20,028 bases of DNA from Bacteroidota bacterium (GTDB lineage: Bacteria > Bacteroidota > Ignavibacteria > Ignavibacteriales > Ignavibacteriaceae): assembly GCA_023433685.1 (NCBI GenBank), contig JAEYUD010000189.1, forward strand, positions 1 to 20,028, in the 5' to 3' direction. The notes under the pieces are model-generated. The model had not been told where the DNA came from. It did no database searches and was given only the letters and a program-made list of their open reading frames with translations. Below, piece after piece: positions 15,929 to 20,028 of the stretch. Positions within the stretch are counted from its first letter, which is position 1. Each line of letters begins with the position of its first letter. The position numbers and the translations under genes were made by a program.

Positions 15929-16945
15929 ATGAAAACAAGACAGTTAACCACAGTTTTATTCCTTGTTATCGCTTCCACTCTGATACTTAACGCGCAGAGC
16001 AAAACCGGCACAACTATCGGGCAGTTCCTCAAGATCGAACCCAGCGCGAGGGCATCTGCTCTCGGAAACGCGGGTTCGGCCCTTTTCGGTGAGGCGACAG
16101 CTCTTTTTTACAATCCCGCTTCACTCGGAAGATTGAACAAACTTGATGCCCAGTTCACATACAACAAGTGGCTTGCCGACATCAATTACAATTATGCGGT
16201 TGCCGCGGTTCCGATCAGCGGAATTGGTACGCTGGCGCTTCAGATGACCTCTCTCAATTCGGGTGAAATGGATGTAAGAACCGTGGAGCAACCTCTCGGA
16301 ACCGGAGAGAGATTCAGTGTCACAAACTTCGCTCTCGGGTTCGGTTACGGTATAATGCTGACCGACCGGGTTTCGGTGGGATTGCAGGCAACCTACATCC
16401 AGGAGTCGATCTGGCACTCAACTCTTACAGCACTGGCTTTTAATATCGGCGTGCAGTATCAGGTTGAGGTTGACGGACTCACAATTGGCGCGGCTCTCAT
16501 TAATTTTGGTCCAAGGGCAAAATATGAGGGCAGGGATGCCTACGTTAACTACGACTTCGATCCAAAGAAGTTTGGTGACAACGATCAGCTGCCTGCGGAA
16601 CTGAGGCTCGACGAGTGGGGTCTTCCCACCGCGTTCAGAGTGGGTCTTTCATATCCCGTAAAATTCTCGAAAGACTACAAACTCACTCTCGCGGCTGACG
16701 CCTTTCACCCGAACGACAATAAAGAAAGTATCAGTGTCGGTGGTGAGCTTGAACTGCTTGATCTGGTTTACCTCCGTGGCGGCTACAGAAATCTCTTCCT
16801 CGATGATCTGGAAGGGGGTGCCGTTCTTGGTGCCGGTGTAAAAGCCACGATTTCCGGCGGTTACGTCGTCAGGTTCGATTATGCCTGGGCTGACTATGGC
16901 AGACTCGAGCAGGCGCACCGCTTCACATTTGGTGTTGGTTTTTAA
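15929..16945 (+). CDS. PorV/PorQ-family outer-membrane beta-barrel protein
   Basis: The protein has 338 residues from the ATG at 15929, chosen by AGGAGG at 15916-15921. Signal peptide about 1-22 (ends LNAQ). The N-terminal signature of the PorV/PorQ (UPF0164-like) family is plain: GQFLKIEPSARASALGNAGS followed by ATALFYNPASLG, and then alternating beta-strands up to HRFTFGVGF, an outer-membrane-type final strand. In canonical T9SS, PorV is the outer-membrane shuttle that accepts cargo with C-terminal sorting domains and passes it to the attachment complex; PorQ has a related role. Its place directly after a gene whose product carries a FlgD/T9SS-like tail, and after a TonB receptor, suggests a dedicated rather than housekeeping copy. 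It is the last gene before a strong terminator. Whether it moves cargo or just anchors the neighbouring protein cannot be told. Confidence 0.85.
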   Translation: MKTRQLTTVLFLVIASTLILNAQSKTGTTIGQFLKIEPSARASALGNAGSALFGEATALFYNPASLGRLNKLDAQFTYNKWLADINYNYAVAAVPISGIGTLALQMTSLNSGEMDVRTVEQPLGTGERFSVTNFALGFGYGIMLTDRVSVGLQATYIQESIWHSTLTALAFNIGVQYQVEVDGLTIGAALINFGPRAKYEGRDAYVNYDFDPKKFGDNDQLPAELRLDEWGLPTAFRVGLSYPVKFSKDYKLTLAADAFHPNDNKESISVGGELELLDLVYLRGGYRNLFLDDLEGGAVLGAGVKATISGGYVVRFDYAWADYGRLEQAHRFTFGVGF

Positions 16946-16975
16946 CAACCCCGTATGTTATCCGTATCTCCCAAT

Positions 16976-17006
16976 GCCGCCGGTTTAGTGCCGGCGGCTT
17001 TTGTTT
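16976..17006 (+). terminator. Rho-independent terminator after the PorV-like gene
   Basis: GCCGCCGG (16976-16983), a 7-base loop TTTAGTG and CCGGCGGC (16991-16998) form a perfect 8-bp GC stem, followed by TTTTGTTT (16999-17006). It begins 31 bases after the PorV-like stop and ends the surface-protein operon. Only 24 bases remain before the next start codon. Confidence 0.92.
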
Positions 17007-17030
17007 AATTGCTAATTCCCCGGATTAAGA

Positions 17031-18422
17031 ATGAAATATTTGCTTTCCCTGATCTTTATAGTGCTTTACTCAGGATGTTCAATGGCTCAGATGTATGAAC
17101 CCGGTAAATATGTCAAGTACAATGATCTGCCAAACGACCAAAAGCTTTTCCTTGATACACTTCAGAGACAGACTTTTGAGTATTTCCTCCATGAAACGGA
17201 GCATTCAAAGGGTTTGGTTAAAGACCGCTCTGCTGACTGGTCACCCGCGAGCATGGCTTCAACAGGTTTTGGTGTTCCCATCTGGGCGATCGGCGCTGAA
17301 AAAGGATGGATAACCAAGGCAAAAGCCGAGGAACTGACACTTAATCTTATACGGTTTCTTCTGACAAGTGAGCAAAGTGCCGCCGCAGATGCCACCGGGT
17401 ACAAAGGATTTTATTACCACTTCGTCGATCTTAAGCATGGCAAGAGGGAGTGGAAATGTGAGCTTTCAACCATCGATTCCGGTCTCCTTTTCGCGGGGCT
17501 GATCTTCGCCCGTAATTACTACAATGGTGACAGCGAGGCCCATAAAGAGATACGTGAAGGTGTCACAAAAATTCTTCAGAGGGCCGACTGGGATTTTTTC
17601 ACCATTACAAATCCGAAGAGTGATTACTTCAACGGGCTCTCGATGGGGTGGCATCCTGAATCGGAGGATAACGGACTTATCGATCACTGCTGGTGGGGTT
17701 ATAACGAAGCATTGGTTCTTTTCATCATGGCAGCAGGATCAGGATCAAAAGACTATCAGAAACATTATGACCGCTGGCTCCGTGACTATCAGTGGGGCGC
17801 TGCTTACCCGGGGCTCGATCACTACCTTTTTGCTCCTTTGTTTGGTCATCAGTATTCCCATCTATTCGTCGATTTCCGGGGAATTTACGACGTTAAAAAC
17901 CGGGAGAAGGGAATAGATTACTGGGAGAACACACGCAGGGCGACATACACACAGCAACTTTTCGGGAAAGAGAACCCAAGGAAGTGGAAGGGGATGGATT
18001 CACTAACCTGGGGGTTGACTGCCTGCGACGGGCCCGGCGCGAAATTCAACCATGATAACTACAAATTCCTTGACTACTCCGCGCGAGGTTTCGCTATCCA
18101 TAATCAGGAGTGGAATGATGACGGAACCATTGCCCCAACTGCTGCAGGCGGCTCGATACCATTCGCCCCTGAAATAACAATACCGGCTTTGATGAACATG
18201 AAAAACAAATATGGCGCCCAGGGACTCTGGGGGAAGTATGGCTTTCAGGATGCCCTTAACCCAACCGCCGGATGGATCGCGCAGGATTGTCTCGGAATCG
18301 ACCAGGGACCATTCATTATCATGATCGAAAATTACAAAAGTGACTTTGTATGGAGGTACTTCATGCAAGACACGGTCATAAAAGAAGGTCTCAAGAAACT
18401 CGGTTACACCACAGGAAATTAA
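17031..18422 (+). CDS. PF10091/GH144-type glucanase, probable lipoprotein
   Basis: The protein has 463 residues, the length of a single PF10091 domain plus leader. The leader (MKYLLSLIFIVLYSGCSMAQ) suggests lipidation at Cys16, although Tyr at the -3 position is atypical, and signal peptidase I cleavage after the Ala of SMAQ is possible. The (alpha/alpha)6 domain spans about 35-455. Motifs include KDRSADW, ASMASTGFG, ELSTIDSGLLFAGL, TWGLTACDGP (326-335), DDGTIAPTAA (363-372) and IDQGPFIIMIENYKSDFVW. Characterised GH144 enzymes are endo-beta-1,2-glucanases. It differs from the secreted PF10091 enzyme at 1290-3710 in having ELSTIDSGLL where that one has GDLVETAFMVQGLL, and in lacking accessory domains and the T9SS tail. 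It likely acts on imported fragments in the periplasm or at a membrane. The GH2 gene follows after one base, so the pair forms an operon. Confidence 0.85.
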   Translation: MKYLLSLIFIVLYSGCSMAQMYEPGKYVKYNDLPNDQKLFLDTLQRQTFEYFLHETEHSKGLVKDRSADWSPASMASTGFGVPIWAIGAEKGWITKAKAEELTLNLIRFLLTSEQSAAADATGYKGFYYHFVDLKHGKREWKCELSTIDSGLLFAGLIFARNYYNGDSEAHKEIREGVTKILQRADWDFFTITNPKSDYFNGLSMGWHPESEDNGLIDHCWWGYNEALVLFIMAAGSGSKDYQKHYDRWLRDYQWGAAYPGLDHYLFAPLFGHQYSHLFVDFRGIYDVKNREKGIDYWENTRRATYTQQLFGKENPRKWKGMDSLTWGLTACDGPGAKFNHDNYKFLDYSARGFAIHNQEWNDDGTIAPTAAGGSIPFAPEITIPALMNMKNKYGAQGLWGKYGFQDALNPTAGWIAQDCLGIDQGPFIIMIENYKSDFVWRYFMQDTVIKEGLKKLGYTTGN

Positions 18423-18423
18423 A

Positions 18424-20028
18424 ATGAAAACAGTTAACCTTAACGGATCGTGGTATTATATACCTGATCCTGAATCATTATTTACAATCGGTGAAGTGGC
18501 GGCAGAACTTGATGCCGGTGGATGCGCTGAGACCATTGTTCCTTCCAACTGGGAACTGCATGGTTTGAAAAATTTCAATGGTACTGTTTGGTACTCGAGA
18601 TTGATTGAACTTTCTGAGTTGGATATGGATCAGTCAGCCTTCCTTAAATTTGACGGAGTTGACTATATCTGCGATGTTTTCGTGAACGGAGTTCACGCCG
18701 GCAGTAATGAAGGCTACTTCGCTCCTTTCATCGTTCCGCTTGATCCTGTTATTCTGAAAACCGGTGTCAATGGTCTGGTAGTCAGGGTTAACTCTCCATT
18801 TGAAGAACCGGGAGCAGTCTGGCCACTCCGAAAGAAAACAGTTAAAGGTGTGCTGAACCATCATGATTGCCGCCCCGGCAGCTGGGATCATGAACGTGGA
18901 CAGGATGCCAACACCGGTGGTATCTGGAACAGTGTAACACTGATTGAAACAGATTCAGTGATTGCTGAAAATGTTAAAGTGTCTTATGATATCCTCCCCG
19001 GTGGTGAAGTGAGTCTGGCAGTAAAATCGCGTCTTCTTCGTGCCAGAGGTGAAGTTCGCTCTGGAGTTCTCAAGGCGGTATTAACCTCTCCTTCAGGGGA
19101 AAAAATCGAGTTTAGCCGTGAGGTTTTGATCGTCACCGGAAAGAGTGAAGTGGTACTTATTGAACGCCTAAAAGGGGTCGACCTCTGGTACCCATGGGAT
19201 CTGGGTGAACAGAAACTTTACAATCTGACTTTATTGCTTGATGAAAAAGAGTTGTGGAATGACAGCTTCGGCTTCAGAAAAGTGAAACTTGACACTGATG
19301 AGAGATTCTTCATCAATGATCATGAGCTCTTCCTGCGCGGAACAAACATCATTCCGGAGCAGTTGCTCTCATCACTCTCCCGTGAGAGGATCGATATGAT
19401 GGTTTCGATGATGAAAAATGCCAACATTAACATCGTGAGAGTGCACGCTCATGTGACCCGGAAAGAGTTTTATGACGCGTGTGACTCCGCCGGTATTCTC
19501 GTCTGGCAGGATTTCCCACTGCAATGGACTCACGATGACTCACCCGGTTTTGCAGCGAACGCGGTAACCCAGATCAAGACCATGGTAAATCACCTCTATA
19601 ATCACCCCTCGATCGTATTCTGGAGTTGTCAGAACGAACCCGGCGAGCAGGTTGAGACACTTGATGTGTTACTTGAAAAGGCGGTTCTGGAGGAAGATTC
19701 AAGCAGGGTGGTGCGCCGCGCTTCAAATTATGAAGAACACGCTTACGACGGATGGTACTGGGGCACGTATCAGCATTATGCCGGCGCGCCGATGGGCCCC
19801 CTTGTAACAGAGTTCGGAGCGCAGGGCTTGCCACACGCCGGATCACTGAGGCGGTTCCTGAACTCGACCACACCCCCCTACGATTGGAATGAGTGGCGTT
19901 ATCACGACTTCCAGCCGGATCAGACATTCAATATTGCCGGAGTGCAAACTGGTGATTCACTCGAAGAGTTTGTGGAAAATTCGCAGCTGTATCAGGCGGA
20001 CCTCCTCGAATTTTCCATTAATCAATAC
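18424..20028 (+). CDS. GH2 family glycoside hydrolase, 3' truncated
   Basis: The frame starts at the ATG at 18424, one base after the upstream TAA, and stays open through base 20028: 535 codons with no stop, so the gene continues beyond the window. There is no signal peptide, which suggests cytoplasmic action. The fold order is a sugar-binding jelly roll (about 1-170, with VPSNWELHG and VNGVHAG), an Ig-like domain (about 180-285), and a TIM barrel from about 300 (FFINDHELFLRGTNIIP, GILVWQDFPLQW). The acid/base glutamate is Glu405 in SCQNEP, and the nucleophile is Glu463 in VTEFGAQG. GH2 covers beta-galactosidases, beta-mannosidases, beta-glucuronidases and exo-glucosaminidases. The QDFPLQW segment leans towards the beta-mannosidase-like side, but specificity is not assignable. 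In this locus it may remove terminal sugars from imported oligosaccharides. Confidence 0.88.
   Translation, partial: MKTVNLNGSWYYIPDPESLFTIGEVAAELDAGGCAETIVPSNWELHGLKNFNGTVWYSRLIELSELDMDQSAFLKFDGVDYICDVFVNGVHAGSNEGYFAPFIVPLDPVILKTGVNGLVVRVNSPFEEPGAVWPLRKKTVKGVLNHHDCRPGSWDHERGQDANTGGIWNSVTLIETDSVIAENVKVSYDILPGGEVSLAVKSRLLRARGEVRSGVLKAVLTSPSGEKIEFSREVLIVTGKSEVVLIERLKGVDLWYPWDLGEQKLYNLTLLLDEKELWNDSFGFRKVKLDTDERFFINDHELFLRGTNIIPEQLLSSLSRERIDMMVSMMKNANINIVRVHAHVTRKEFYDACDSAGILVWQDFPLQWTHDDSPGFAANAVTQIKTMVNHLYNHPSIVFWSCQNEPGEQVETLDVLLEKAVLEEDSSRVVRRASNYEEHAYDGWYWGTYQHYAGAPMGPLVTEFGAQGLPHAGSLRRFLNSTTPPYDWNEWRYHDFQPDQTFNIAGVQTGDSLEEFVENSQLYQADLLEFSINQY

Noticed and set aside
15474..15938. 154-residue open frame on the minus strand
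   Set aside because: It lies wholly opposite the end of the FN3/FlgD gene and the PorV-like start, shows no recognisable domain, and the plus strand has clear family sequence and coupled start signals.
1..20028. tRNA, rRNA, insertion sequence or transposase
   Set aside because: I found no sequence resembling any of these; coding regions are continuous and the gaps are at most 147 bases.

Overview
The window reads as a single-strand (+) accessory locus of a Gram-negative bacterium of the Bacteroidota/Chlorobi/Ignavibacteria side of the tree. The lineage call rests on type IX secretion (T9SS) C-terminal tails of the NYPNPFNP...GIYLYK...GKMV.MK kind on two proteins, a FlgD-like tail on a third, a PorV/PorQ-family outer-membrane protein, and a large TonB-dependent receptor with a carboxypeptidase-regulatory-like N-terminus. 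Ignavibacteria fits best, because there is no SusC/SusD pair and the tail style is typical of that group, but this is inference. Genes cover almost everything; the longest gap is 147 bases (5012-5158).

Layout. (1) 1-6839: an apparent operon of a GH94 phosphorylase (5' end outside the window), a T9SS-secreted glycoamylase-domain (PF10091, the GH144 fold) enzyme, and an ABC sugar importer of a lipoprotein binding protein plus two MalF/MalG-type permeases. No ATPase gene is present. The binding-protein and first-permease genes are separated by unusual short tandem repeats and CCGCGG-cored palindromes. (2) 6840-7975: a control region with a perfect 16-bp palindrome, then a LacI-family regulator. 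(3) 8023-16945: a secreted tandem CBM9-like protein, a TonB-dependent receptor, a 1079-residue surface protein with FN3, calcium-loop and FlgD-like modules, and a PorV/PorQ-family protein, closed by a clear intrinsic terminator. (4) 17031-20028: a second PF10091 enzyme with a lipoprotein-like leader and a leaderless GH2 enzyme whose 3' end is outside the window. The GH2 reading frame stays open to the last base.

Working model (inference): the locus takes up and degrades a glucan, most likely a beta-1,2-glucan, since GH144 was founded on an endo-beta-1,2-glucanase and GH94 includes 1,2-beta-oligoglucan phosphorylase. The surface PF10091 enzyme would cut the polymer, the CBM9-like and FN3/FlgD proteins would bind or dock it, and the TonB receptor would import oligosaccharides. 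The lipoprotein PF10091 enzyme would trim them, the ABC importer would move them inward, and the GH94 and GH2 enzymes would finish the job in the cytoplasm under LacI-family control. The most interesting part is the TonB receptor / FN3-FlgD surface protein / PorV-like triad, which stands where a SusCD system would be expected.
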